This document shows positions 18,901 through 26,130 of a stretch of 64,000 nt of DNA, piece by piece. Every line of letters begins with the position of its first letter. Position 1 is the stretch's first letter. Under the pieces are notes generated by a model. The model was not told the origin of the DNA and made no database searches. It worked only from the letters and a program-made list of their open reading frames with translations. The DNA lies in contig NZ_QLSU01000002.1 of NCBI RefSeq assembly GCF_003268775.1, positions 124,001 to 188,000 on the forward strand, given 5' to 3'. The stretch is from Paraburkholderia unamae (GTDB lineage: Bacteria > Pseudomonadota > Gammaproteobacteria > Burkholderiales > Burkholderiaceae). The translations under genes and the position numbers were made by a program.

Positions 18901-20798
18901 CGGGCGACCTGTTCAATCATCCGATCGCCTATTTCCTGCTGTCGATCGTCGAGCATCTGGCGCGCGACGCGAGCCTCGCCCTGCACTTCTACTCGAACCA
19001 CACGGTCAGCGACGGCTACACCGGGCAGATTCGCGCCCATGCCCAAGGCTGGCATCTGGTTGCCGGGATGAGCGACGCGGCGCTCGCGGAAAAGATCCGC
19101 GCCGACGGCATCGATATCCTCATCGATCTGTCCGGCCATACCGGCCGCAACCGGCTCGTGACCTTCGCGCACAAACCGGCGCCGGTGCAGGCGAGCTGGA
19201 TCGGCAATCCGTCGACGACGGGTTTGACGGCCATCGACTATTACCTGTCGGACCGCTTCGTCACGCCGCTTGCGCAGTTCGCCGGGCAGTTCTCCGAAAA
19301 GCTCGTGTTCCTGCCGGCGCTCGCGCCGTTCAAGCCGCACCCGCTCGCGCCCGAAGTCAACGCCTTGCCCGCCCTGAAGAACGGCTTCGTGACCTTCGGC
19401 AGCTTCAGCAAGATGCTCAAGATCGGGCCGGAAGTCGTCGCGCTGTGGGCGCGCGTGTTGCGCGAGGTGCCGCACTCGCGCATGGTCATCGGGGCGATTG
19501 TCGCGCCGGAGCAGATCGGCAAGGTGAGCGCGCTGTTCGCGAACGAAGGGATCGACGGCAGCCGCATCGGCTTCTTGCCGCGCGTGGACATGGCGGGTTA
19601 TCTGGAGCAGCACCATCAGGTCGATGTGTGCCTCGACGCCTTTCCGTTCGCGGGCTCGACCACGACCATGCACGCGCTGTGGATGGGCGTGCCGACCGTG
19701 ACCCTGCCCGGTGTCTCGATGGCGAGCCGCGGCAGCACGGGCTGGCTCTCGCACCTGGGCATCGACGAGGCATTCGTCGCGCGCGACGAGGACGACTTCG
19801 TGAGCAAGTGCGTCGCGCTGGCCGCCCACCCGGAAGCGCTCGCGATGGTGCGCGGCGAGCTTCGGGCGCATTGCGCGCAGTCCTCGCTCATCAGCGCGGA
19901 AACGATCGCCGACGCCGCTTCGCGCGCGCTGCGCACGATGTGGCAACGCTGGTGCGACGGGCTCGAACCCGTCCACTTCGAGGTGGCGGCGCGCGACAAG
20001 CATGCGCTGGCGCAGCCGGCCGCGGCGCGGGAAGTCGACGCGCAACCCGCCGCCAGAGCGGCGGCCACGCCGGTCGCGACGAGCGACAACGTCGACAACA
20101 CTCCCGCGGCACTCAAGCCGATCCGTCTGGTCTGCGGCACGCGGAGCAGCAGCGAGCAGTTCTGGACCGAAACCGCACTGGGCCGCACGCTCAAGCCGTA
20201 CGCGAACCAGCCGGACATCCAGCTTCAACTGTTCGCGAGCAACTCGCGCGGGCTCTCCACCATCTACAACGAGGCCATCGAGCAGGCAAAGCACGACCCG
20301 GCGATTCTCGTCTTCATTCACGACGACATCTGGCTCAGCGACTTCTTCTGGAACCTGCGCGTGCGCCGGTCGCTCACGCAATTCGACGTGGTGGGCCTCG
20401 CCGGCAACCTGCGCCGCCTGCCGAAGCAGCCGTCATGGATCTTCGCGACGCCCGATCTGCGCTGGGACGAGCGCCGCTACCTGAGCGGAACGGTCGGCCA
20501 CGGCAAGGGATTCCCGTGCCATGACGTGTCGAACTTCGGCCCGGTCGCACAGGAATGCAAGCTGCTCGACGGCCTCCTGCTGATTGCCGACAGTGAAACG
20601 CTGGTGAGCCGCGACGTGCGATTCGACGAGCAGTTCAAGTTCCACTTCTACGACATGGATTTTTGCCGCCAGGCCGAACTCAAAGGCCTGCGCATGGGCA
20701 CCTGGCCGTTGAGCGTGGTGCACGAAAGCGGAGGGGCGTTCGGGTCGCCGGGTTGGCGTGAGGGGTACGAGCGGTATCTGGGGAAATACGGGGAGTAG
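15909..20798 (+). CDS. Giant TPR glycosyltransferase: two GT41 modules plus a GT2-like tail
   Basis: Predicted flagellin glycosyltransferase of 1629 residues. Residues 25-140 look like TPR helices. A TPR plus GT41 (O-GlcNAc-transferase/SPINDLY-like) module spans about 141-720, and a second module starts at about 769 and runs to about 1348. The two align colinearly at a constant offset of 628 residues: Ser141 matches Asn769, and the proposed catalytic-base histidines are His376 (FVSGDLVDHP) and His1004 (FVSGDLFNHP). Both retain the donor-site segment STTT...LWMGVPTVTLPG. Residues 1404-1629 form a separate glycosyltransferase-like domain with LVFIHDDIWL and HFYDMDFCRQAEL, shared with the protein at 31138. 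The start is uncertain: the ATG at 15894 is equally possible and neither has a clear ribosome site. The proximity of fliC and sugar-modifying genes suggests it O-glycosylates flagellin on Ser/Thr. The exact sugar is unknown. Confidence 0.85.
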   Translation: MSTAATSTAAPEREPQLEQDIAVVMQAAFEHHRRQEFDEAASLYTAILDAIRDHAGAHHHLGLLLVQSGRQAEAWPHFEAALDREPNNGPYWVGYINALIESGQNEAARATCDLAQQLGVREPAFATLIARMPSSDTRRASVEELNEHAALFSQGEIEASLKAALRLTTHYPSHGEGWRALALSQQRLAQYAESVATAQHAVRLLPQDLVSHMLLASALCAIADWPRAEAACREALKQFPSYAELHRMLANSLTGTHRYTESIASCRRAAALAPGHADIYGTLGTALLGHGQNEEAETAYRRALELTPMDASAYTALLHCLMHKVDRDMAMFRAEAREFAQRHEAPLRAQWPDHANPRDPSRRLRIGFVSGDLVDHPVTSFLLPAVEHLAQDKGLSLHFYSNNPARDSVTARLLTFADGWRDVFGLTDAALAQQIRADGIDILIDLAGHSGRNRLAAFAHKPAPVQVGWIGNPATTGLASIDYYLTDRFVTPLERFADKFTEKLVFLPALAPFRAPEHAPPVNALPAARNGFLTFGSFSRMSKIGPAVVALWARVLREVPDARLAIGSISGQDEMDKLTALFAAEGIDAARLAFLPRKGMREYLEQHHQIDVILDAFPFGGSTTTLQALWMGVPTVTLPGDSMASRSSTGWLSLLGLDAPFVAQDKDDYVRKCVTLAADVEALATLRHELRPHCGQSNVFRAQPVAQAASRALRIMWQRWCDGLAPEHFDVAAPVPAEAVAPTVAAQPEREIAVADAAPPAKSDGRRANAKEMRQYTDLFASGKIEAALKTAQRLTQQYPSHGECWLALACAWQRLGKHTEFASAAERAAALLPDTLSAQTLLADALKITHQLEQAEAHCRQALERHPESAALHHSLGVVLQAMGRHAEGIDCFRRAVALTPDNALAHDALGVALLEYGDHKAAEPALRRALELAPMQAQVHSNLLFCLMHKYGLDAASTFAQYREFATRHEAPLRARRPKHANDRDASRRLRIGFVSGDLFNHPIAYFLLSIVEHLARDASLALHFYSNHTVSDGYTGQIRAHAQGWHLVAGMSDAALAEKIRADGIDILIDLSGHTGRNRLVTFAHKPAPVQASWIGNPSTTGLTAIDYYLSDRFVTPLAQFAGQFSEKLVFLPALAPFKPHPLAPEVNALPALKNGFVTFGSFSKMLKIGPEVVALWARVLREVPHSRMVIGAIVAPEQIGKVSALFANEGIDGSRIGFLPRVDMAGYLEQHHQVDVCLDAFPFAGSTTTMHALWMGVPTVTLPGVSMASRGSTGWLSHLGIDEAFVARDEDDFVSKCVALAAHPEALAMVRGELRAHCAQSSLISAETIADAASRALRTMWQRWCDGLEPVHFEVAARDKHALAQPAAAREVDAQPAARAAATPVATSDNVDNTPAALKPIRLVCGTRSSSEQFWTETALGRTLKPYANQPDIQLQLFASNSRGLSTIYNEAIEQAKHDPAILVFIHDDIWLSDFFWNLRVRRSLTQFDVVGLAGNLRRLPKQPSWIFATPDLRWDERRYLSGTVGHGKGFPCHDVSNFGPVAQECKLLDGLLLIADSETLVSRDVRFDEQFKFHFYDMDFCRQAELKGLRMGTWPLSVVHESGGAFGSPGWREGYERYLGKYGE

Positions 20799-20943
20799 CG
20801 CAATGCAAGCCGGAGTCCCGCCGGACTCCGGCGAGCGCAGCCTGACATGAGCGGAAACGAAGCCGATGCCGGAAGGCTGCGCTAGCTTCGTTGTGTTTCG
20901 CGGCGTCTGCGGCCCCCAAAAAGCGGGGGCGGCACGCCCTGCT

Positions 20944-21609
20944 CTATTTTTCTACGGCAAGCCGGCGATCGACAATGCGGGCGGCCGCGCGCAGCGCCTC
21001 ATGGACGAAAACCGGTTCCGTCGACGAGGCGCGCACATCCTCGAACGCCCTGAGATAGGACCAGGCCGGCACGTTCACCGATTCGGCAATGCGAACCTGG
21101 CTCCCGATCGTGCAATGGCTGCCGATTTTCGCGTAACGATCGACGAACACCGCGGAGCCGAAGTAGGCGTTCTTGCCCACCTCCGTACCCTGACCGAAAA
21201 AACACTTTGCCCCGACGATGACGTTGTCGCCGATCTGCACGCCGTATTGCGCGATGACGCCTTCGAGCACCAGGCTGTGTTCACCGATGACAACGCCCGC
21301 GCCGAGTTGCGCCGAAGGACTGACGTACGAAGCCAGTCGATAACCCTGCTGGCGGGCGGTTTCGGCGATTTCGGCGCGCGCGGCATTCTGCCTCGCATGT
21401 TCCAGCGCGACGAACACCTCGTACTCGTGCGGCGGATGGCTCTGCGCCAGCGCCTCGAACGGCACGAAAGGCAAATCGCCCTGCTCGTCCTGCGGGATGA
21501 AACGCTGATGCGCCGTACGCACAACCGCGTCGGCGCCGCTGTCCGCGAACAACGAGCAGACCATGCGCGAGAAAGGGCCAACGCCAAATACGATGATCTT
21601 GCGACTCAT
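20944..21609 (-). CDS. PglD/NeuD-like sugar acyltransferase (distal copy)
   Basis: Acyltransferase of the left-handed beta-helix family, 221 residues. The N-terminal nucleotide-sugar-binding domain begins KIIVFGVGPFSRMV. From about residue 95 come hexapeptide repeats (VSPSAQLGAGVVIGEHSLVLEG, then IGDNVIVGAKC, IGSHCTIGSQVRI). The C-terminus is longer and more helical than in typical PglD. It is the last gene of the twelve-gene minus-strand run. By family it would transfer an acetyl or other acyl group to an amino or hydroxyl group of a nucleotide-linked sugar. A second family member lies at 27247, so two different positions or acyl groups may be served. Confidence 0.82.
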   Translation of the reverse strand: MSRKIIVFGVGPFSRMVCSLFADSGADAVVRTAHQRFIPQDEQGDLPFVPFEALAQSHPPHEYEVFVALEHARQNAARAEIAETARQQGYRLASYVSPSAQLGAGVVIGEHSLVLEGVIAQYGVQIGDNVIVGAKCFFGQGTEVGKNAYFGSAVFVDRYAKIGSHCTIGSQVRIAESVNVPAWSYLRAFEDVRASSTEPVFVHEALRAAARIVDRRLAVEK

Positions 21610-21642
21610 GAAATACCGTTCTCGTATCGTGATTAGGCGTGG

Positions 21643-22788
21643 TTATGCGCCGATGTCGACACCAGCGCGCGTCATGGCGGCGACGTAGGCGCTGTCGAAA
21701 TTGATGATCTTGTCTTCACGCTTGCCCAATGCCGCATGTCGCCGCACCGACGCAATGCCGCGCTGGCTGGATTCGACCGCCTCGATGTCCTCGTTGAACA
21801 CGCGCAGGCCGCTGAGCGCCAGGTGATACAGGACATCCGGCGTGATTTTGGACTGGCCGTCTTTCTGGCGCCCCGGAACCACCCACACATCGATTTCCGT
21901 CGAAGACTCCGAAGTCGGACGATAACGCACGATGTTGTACCAAAGGCCCTGCACCGAGGTAATGATGACGTTGGGCCACAGCGCCAGATGCATATAGTGG
22001 TCGAACGCAAATTCCCGGTTCGCCAGGCGGCCTTCGAATATCGCCGCATTACGCGCCAGCGCCTCTTGCGTCATCATCACCTTGAGCAACGCATGGCGTT
22101 TGCCGTAACCCTCGGGAATGCGTTCGCCGGCGGCGTCGAAAGGATGGGACAACCACTCGGCGCCGGTGTAGTCGCGCGTATCCAGCGACGACACCGGGTG
22201 CACGAACTGCGCGTGGATGTCGTCGTAGCCGTTGTGCATCAGGAATTTCCAGTTACACGCGGCATGGATACGGGTGCGAAAGCTGATGTCGTCGAGCGCG
22301 TTGCCGATACTCGACAGCAAACCGGCGTGCTCGCCCAACTGCGTACGCAAGTCAGCGTCCGGCGCGGCCGACACGAACACGAGGTTGCCCAACGCCGCAT
22401 GCGAAAAGGACTTCGCAGCCAGACATTTGGCCTCCTCTACGCTAACGGGATAGAACGCCTCGTTGTGCGGAATGCCGACCGGTACGCCGGACGGGTCATA
22501 AACCCAGCCGTGATACGGGCAATGCAGGCCGCGATTGCCGCGTTCCGCCGGTTGCAACGGTGCCGCGCGATGCGAGCACACGTTATGCAAGGCACCGAGA
22601 CGGCCGCGGAAATTCTGCAACACGAACGGCTGCCTGCCGACATTGCCGGTCACAAAATCCTTGTCGTCGCGGACGTCGGTCCCGAGGCAGGCAAATTGCC
22701 AGGTTCTCTCGAACAGGACCGACTGCTCGGCGGCAAAGATTGCCGGATCGGAGAAGCATCGCGGCGGAAGCTTCGATTCAATAGCCAT
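21643..22788 (-). CDS. Rieske non-heme iron oxygenase (distal copy)
   Basis: Oxygenase alpha subunit of 381 residues. The Rieske [2Fe-2S] ligands are Cys71, His73, Cys90 and His93 (CSHRAAP and CPYHGWVYD). The mononuclear iron site is HNGYDDIHAQFVH, giving His192 and His197, with the distal acidic ligand in VFNEDIEAVESSQRG. Such enzymes hydroxylate, desaturate or demethylate using dioxygen and electrons from a reductase; no reductase or ferredoxin gene is in the window. Located between an FkbM methyltransferase and an acyltransferase, it probably oxidises the flagellin sugar or its acyl chain. AGGAAG precedes the ATG. Confidence 0.9.
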   Translation of the reverse strand: MAIESKLPPRCFSDPAIFAAEQSVLFERTWQFACLGTDVRDDKDFVTGNVGRQPFVLQNFRGRLGALHNVCSHRAAPLQPAERGNRGLHCPYHGWVYDPSGVPVGIPHNEAFYPVSVEEAKCLAAKSFSHAALGNLVFVSAAPDADLRTQLGEHAGLLSSIGNALDDISFRTRIHAACNWKFLMHNGYDDIHAQFVHPVSSLDTRDYTGAEWLSHPFDAAGERIPEGYGKRHALLKVMMTQEALARNAAIFEGRLANREFAFDHYMHLALWPNVIITSVQGLWYNIVRYRPTSESSTEIDVWVVPGRQKDGQSKITPDVLYHLALSGLRVFNEDIEAVESSQRGIASVRRHAALGKREDKIINFDSAYVAAMTRAGVDIGA

Positions 22789-22801
22789 GTCGAAGGGCTT
22801 C

Positions 22802-23992
22802 CTATTGCGCCCGCGTCAGCGGCGCCCAGTCATCGCGCGGCGAAGCATAGATGATGCTGTCGTAGAAGAAGCTGTAATGATGACGCAAGTTCAGGCGATG
22901 GCCAGGGACGATCTCGCGCAGCGTATCGGCCACGTCGAGCAGGTCGTTCGCGTAGTGGTAGGAGGCGATCGCCATTCTCGGCTTTGCCCGCGCGATCAAC
23001 TGCGCCGCGCCGCGCAAGGCGCGCGCCTCGAAACCTTCGACGTCCATCTTGATGAAGGTGGCGTCTTCCACCCGATCGTCGAGCTTCACGCAAGGCACCT
23101 CGACGCCGCCGCTCGCGCTGACATGGCTGCCCATCGTGCCGGTTTCGTGGAAACGCAGGGTCTCGTTACGGTCGGACACCGCACAGTGATGCGCGTTCAT
23201 GAAAGGCAGCGGATAGGGCATCAGCTTGTTCAACGCCTCATAGTTCTTCGCATCCGGCTCGAACGCGTGCACGCTCTCCACCTTCCAGTCGGTCGCGCCC
23301 AGCAGCTTGGCGACGACCGTGCCGGTATGCGCTCCGCAATCGACGAAGTGCTCACGGGTACCGATCGCGAAGGTTTCGCTATGGGCGCTGCCCACGCCGA
23401 AATATTCGTCATGAGGGCTGGTCAGGATCGAATCCAGCGCGTGGCGATCGAATTCCAGGCGCTGGAGCAGCACGGCATAGAGCGTTTCGCGGCTGCGCTC
23501 GTCTTCGAGGCTTTCGGCGAAAGCGAGCCAGTCGTCGGCACGCTCTTTGGTGCGCGCCCGATACTGCAACACCGGCTCGTAGACGCCCGGGCAATCATAG
23601 GCCGCAAGCAATTCCACGAGATCATGCATCGGCAGGTCCAGATGCTTCGCGAGCGCGCGAAAGCGCGCCTGCCCATAGCGGCTCTGCGTGAAATCGACGG
23701 CCTTGACCGGCGTGCCCTTCGGCACGCGCCGCGCCAGTTCGGCAGCCAACTGCCCGGACGTGCACACCGGAATGCCGGCGACTTCGTCCACGCGCGACCA
23801 GTCGTCCACCGCCAGCACCACGTTCGCCCCGCGCGCGAGCAAGCTCGGCAGATGAATCGACGCGAGGAATGAGCCGGGACCGCAGACGACCAGCGCCACG
23901 TCCTTCAGACTGGCGGCGGCGCGCGCGGGCGCCGTATCGTCGGCAAAGGCGCGCAGCAGCCGCTCGCGCAGGGATGAGGATGCGTTCGTCAT
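22802..23992 (-). CDS. FkbM-family methyltransferase, two-domain (distal copy)
   Basis: Protein of 396 residues. The first 200 or so residues contain a Rossmann-like segment (VALVVCGPGSFLASIHLPSL) resembling nucleotide- or sugar-nucleotide-binding domains. The C-terminal half is an FkbM SAM-dependent methyltransferase with motif I HFVDCGAHTG, an acidic HAFEPDAKN after strand 2, and the FkbM signature IKMDVEGFE. Predicted to O-methylate a sugar hydroxyl. Its ATG directly abuts the TAA stop of the sulfotransferase gene, so translation is coupled. It is a clear paralogue of the protein at 24931 (compare YHYANDLLD with YHRATDLLD). Confidence 0.87.
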   Translation of the reverse strand: MTNASSSLRERLLRAFADDTAPARAAASLKDVALVVCGPGSFLASIHLPSLLARGANVVLAVDDWSRVDEVAGIPVCTSGQLAAELARRVPKGTPVKAVDFTQSRYGQARFRALAKHLDLPMHDLVELLAAYDCPGVYEPVLQYRARTKERADDWLAFAESLEDERSRETLYAVLLQRLEFDRHALDSILTSPHDEYFGVGSAHSETFAIGTREHFVDCGAHTGTVVAKLLGATDWKVESVHAFEPDAKNYEALNKLMPYPLPFMNAHHCAVSDRNETLRFHETGTMGSHVSASGGVEVPCVKLDDRVEDATFIKMDVEGFEARALRGAAQLIARAKPRMAIASYHYANDLLDVADTLREIVPGHRLNLRHHYSFFYDSIIYASPRDDWAPLTRAQ

Positions 23993-24910
23993 TTATCTTG
24001 TCTGTTCAGTGAAATAGCGATCCAGTCCGGCGTGGTCAAGCAGACTGTCTCCGAACAAGGTCGTTTTGACCAGTTCACGGGCTTGTTCCAGGTCGTAGCG
24101 AAAGCACGCGCGCAGCGTGTCGAACTTCCTGTCACGGAAATCCGGCTTGGGTTCTTCGAGCTCGATGTTTTCGATCGAGAAAGACAGCGGCACGTCAGGC
24201 GTATCGACGTCCTGCTCGAACACCTCGCGAACGAAGTGGCGGCGTCGATCGGGGTCGGCAAGCTGATTGACGGAGATCACCGCGATATCTTGCGGCAGGT
24301 ATTTTTCCAGCAGCATGCGAATCGGGCGGTAATAAAACCCGCCGGCAAGCACCGAGCAGAACGGCCACTGCTGCCGTGAGAGATAAAAACCCATTTCGTA
24401 CTCGACGCGTTCGAGAAAGCTATGGGTGCGGATATGCTCCATTTCCTTCTCGACGTATCCCTTGAACACGCCGTGTAGACGCCGCGGAAAGTAACGCTCG
24501 ACGATTTCGAAAAAAGTCCGGCGCTTGATCTCGTCCGCCCCCCGCTTTTCCAGAGGCGAAAGGAAATAGCTGTCGAGTTCGGCGCCGCTTCGCTCGTAGA
24601 CCTTCAGCATCTTGTACAAGGACCACGACCGGTCGAGCTGATTGCGCCAGCAAATGACAATCCGGGTGTCGTGCTCGGGCAGCAAGCCAATGTATTCGGC
24701 GCTCTTGGAATAGGCCACGGTGGCGTCCAGCAGCGGACGCCCTTCGGGAAGGCGGAATTTGCCGGGATGCGGTTCATCGCTGACATACAGCGCGGGTTCC
24801 TTCACACCCGGCACCCTGTCTTCGGCCAGATCGTTCGCGACCACCCATTCGGACAGCGCGGTCGTGCCGCACTTGTCCATACCGGCGATGAAGATGTTAC
24901 TGATTGCCAT
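23993..24910 (-). CDS. Sulfotransferase domain protein
   Basis: PAPS-dependent sulfotransferase of 305 residues. The 5'-phosphosulfate loop is FIAGMDKCGTTAL (Lys13, Thr16, Thr17). The 3'-phosphate motif is ICWRNQLDRSWSLYK (Arg89, Ser97), and VKEPALY at about residues 37-42 matches the KEP segment of carbohydrate sulfotransferases of the heparan-sulfate type. The ATG at 24910 with AAGGAA is preferred over an upstream start. It sits in the centre of a mirror-ordered set of tailoring genes, so the likely target is the flagellin sugar. Sulfate on flagellin would be unusual. No PAPS synthesis genes are in the window. The C-terminal third is divergent and the acceptor is unknown. Confidence 0.83.
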   Translation of the reverse strand: MAISNIFIAGMDKCGTTALSEWVVANDLAEDRVPGVKEPALYVSDEPHPGKFRLPEGRPLLDATVAYSKSAEYIGLLPEHDTRIVICWRNQLDRSWSLYKMLKVYERSGAELDSYFLSPLEKRGADEIKRRTFFEIVERYFPRRLHGVFKGYVEKEMEHIRTHSFLERVEYEMGFYLSRQQWPFCSVLAGGFYYRPIRMLLEKYLPQDIAVISVNQLADPDRRRHFVREVFEQDVDTPDVPLSFSIENIELEEPKPDFRDRKFDTLRACFRYDLEQARELVKTTLFGDSLLDHAGLDRYFTEQTR

Positions 24911-24930
24911 GCTTTTCCTTGCTCGCCGGC

Positions 24931-26130
24931 TCAGTAAAAGTACAGGCAGGTATCCCACCGGTCTTCGGTGTGGTGACGCAGGCCGATCCGGTAACCCGGC
25001 TCGATGGAATCGACGAATGCCGGGAGATCCAGCAAATCCGTGGCGCGGTGATAAGCCGAAATGGCCATCTTCGGATGTCCGGCCTGGATCGATTTCACGC
25101 TGCCCTTGAGCGCCGGCAGCTCGAACCCTTCGATGTCCATCTTGATGAAGGTAGGCGCGTCGTCGATGATCTCGTCGACAGGGCGAAGCTCGACCATCCC
25201 CGAGGGCTTTTCGTCGCCGCCAGGGAGAATCGAACCGCCGTGCCCGCCCACATGGTTGAACGGCACCATCGCGCGGCTCTCGCCAACGGCATAAGGATGC
25301 AGGCTGACCTTGCGTTCCACGTCCGTACCTTCAAAACGTCGCAGGAATTGCTTGAGCGTCTTGATGTTGAGGTTATCCGGCTCGATCATCCACGCGCGAT
25401 CGAACTTGCCTTGCGTCGTTCCGATCAAGCCCGTCGTGGACTCCGCAATGGAAGCGCCGCAATCGACGAATTTTTCGTGATCGCTGAACGACAGCAGGCC
25501 CGAGCGGAAATACAAGGTGCAATACGGCCGGGCGACGTTCAGATACCACTCCGGGTCGCATGTCAGATGAAACGAGAGCACGCGCCAGAGCGTTTCCTGC
25601 GAATAGCTGTCCGCGAGGCGCTTCGACAACGCAACGAACCCGTCGGCACGGTCTGCAATGACCTGCGCCCAGTCCGCCACGCGATAGTCGAGCGACGAAT
25701 TCAGGTCGAGAACGCGCACCGCCTGCTCGAAATTGAGGCAGGGAATCTCGTGGCGACGGCACAGATCGTCGAAGAAGCGCTTGGAATGGTCATAGCGACA
25801 GGAATTGATCGCGACGATGGCGGGGTCTTTCTTGACCAGATCGAGGAAGACGTCGGTGGAAATAATATCCACGCCCCAGAACTGCTCGCCGCGATGGCAT
25901 TTGAAGTCGTCCACGACATGCAGCGCGCGGCCGTTCTCGCCCAGTGCGGCGATAAACTGCGCGCCGAAATCCTTCGTGCCGAGCACGACGTATTTCGTTT
26001 CCTTGCCGTATTTGCCGATTACCTTGCGCGCATTGTCGGGGACGAAGCAGGCCGCATCTTCCCGATACTGCTCCAACAGACGATAAAACGATTCTTCCGC
26101 AGTTTTTCCCGCGATATCAACGGCACTCAT
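24931..26130 (-). CDS. FkbM-family methyltransferase, two-domain (proximal copy)
   Basis: Protein of 399 residues with the same two-domain layout as the paralogue at 22802: an N-terminal Rossmann-like segment (TKYVVLGTKDFGAQFIAAL) and a C-terminal FkbM domain with IEPDNLN and IKMDIEGFELPAL. SAM motif I reads KFVDCGASIAEST instead of the usual DxGAxxG, so cofactor binding may be altered or the fold reused. Its ATG overlaps the stop of the upstream Rieske gene by four bases (ATGA). Predicted sugar O-methyltransferase acting at a position different from its paralogue. Confidence 0.83.
   Translation of the reverse strand: MSAVDIAGKTAEESFYRLLEQYREDAACFVPDNARKVIGKYGKETKYVVLGTKDFGAQFIAALGENGRALHVVDDFKCHRGEQFWGVDIISTDVFLDLVKKDPAIVAINSCRYDHSKRFFDDLCRRHEIPCLNFEQAVRVLDLNSSLDYRVADWAQVIADRADGFVALSKRLADSYSQETLWRVLSFHLTCDPEWYLNVARPYCTLYFRSGLLSFSDHEKFVDCGASIAESTTGLIGTTQGKFDRAWMIEPDNLNIKTLKQFLRRFEGTDVERKVSLHPYAVGESRAMVPFNHVGGHGGSILPGGDEKPSGMVELRPVDEIIDDAPTFIKMDIEGFELPALKGSVKSIQAGHPKMAISAYHRATDLLDLPAFVDSIEPGYRIGLRHHTEDRWDTCLYFY

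Noticed and set aside
15927..20381. Two long minus-strand frames opposite the giant glycosyltransferase
   Set aside because: Their composition is an antisense mirror of the GT41 repeats; the coding strand shows clear motifs and these do not.
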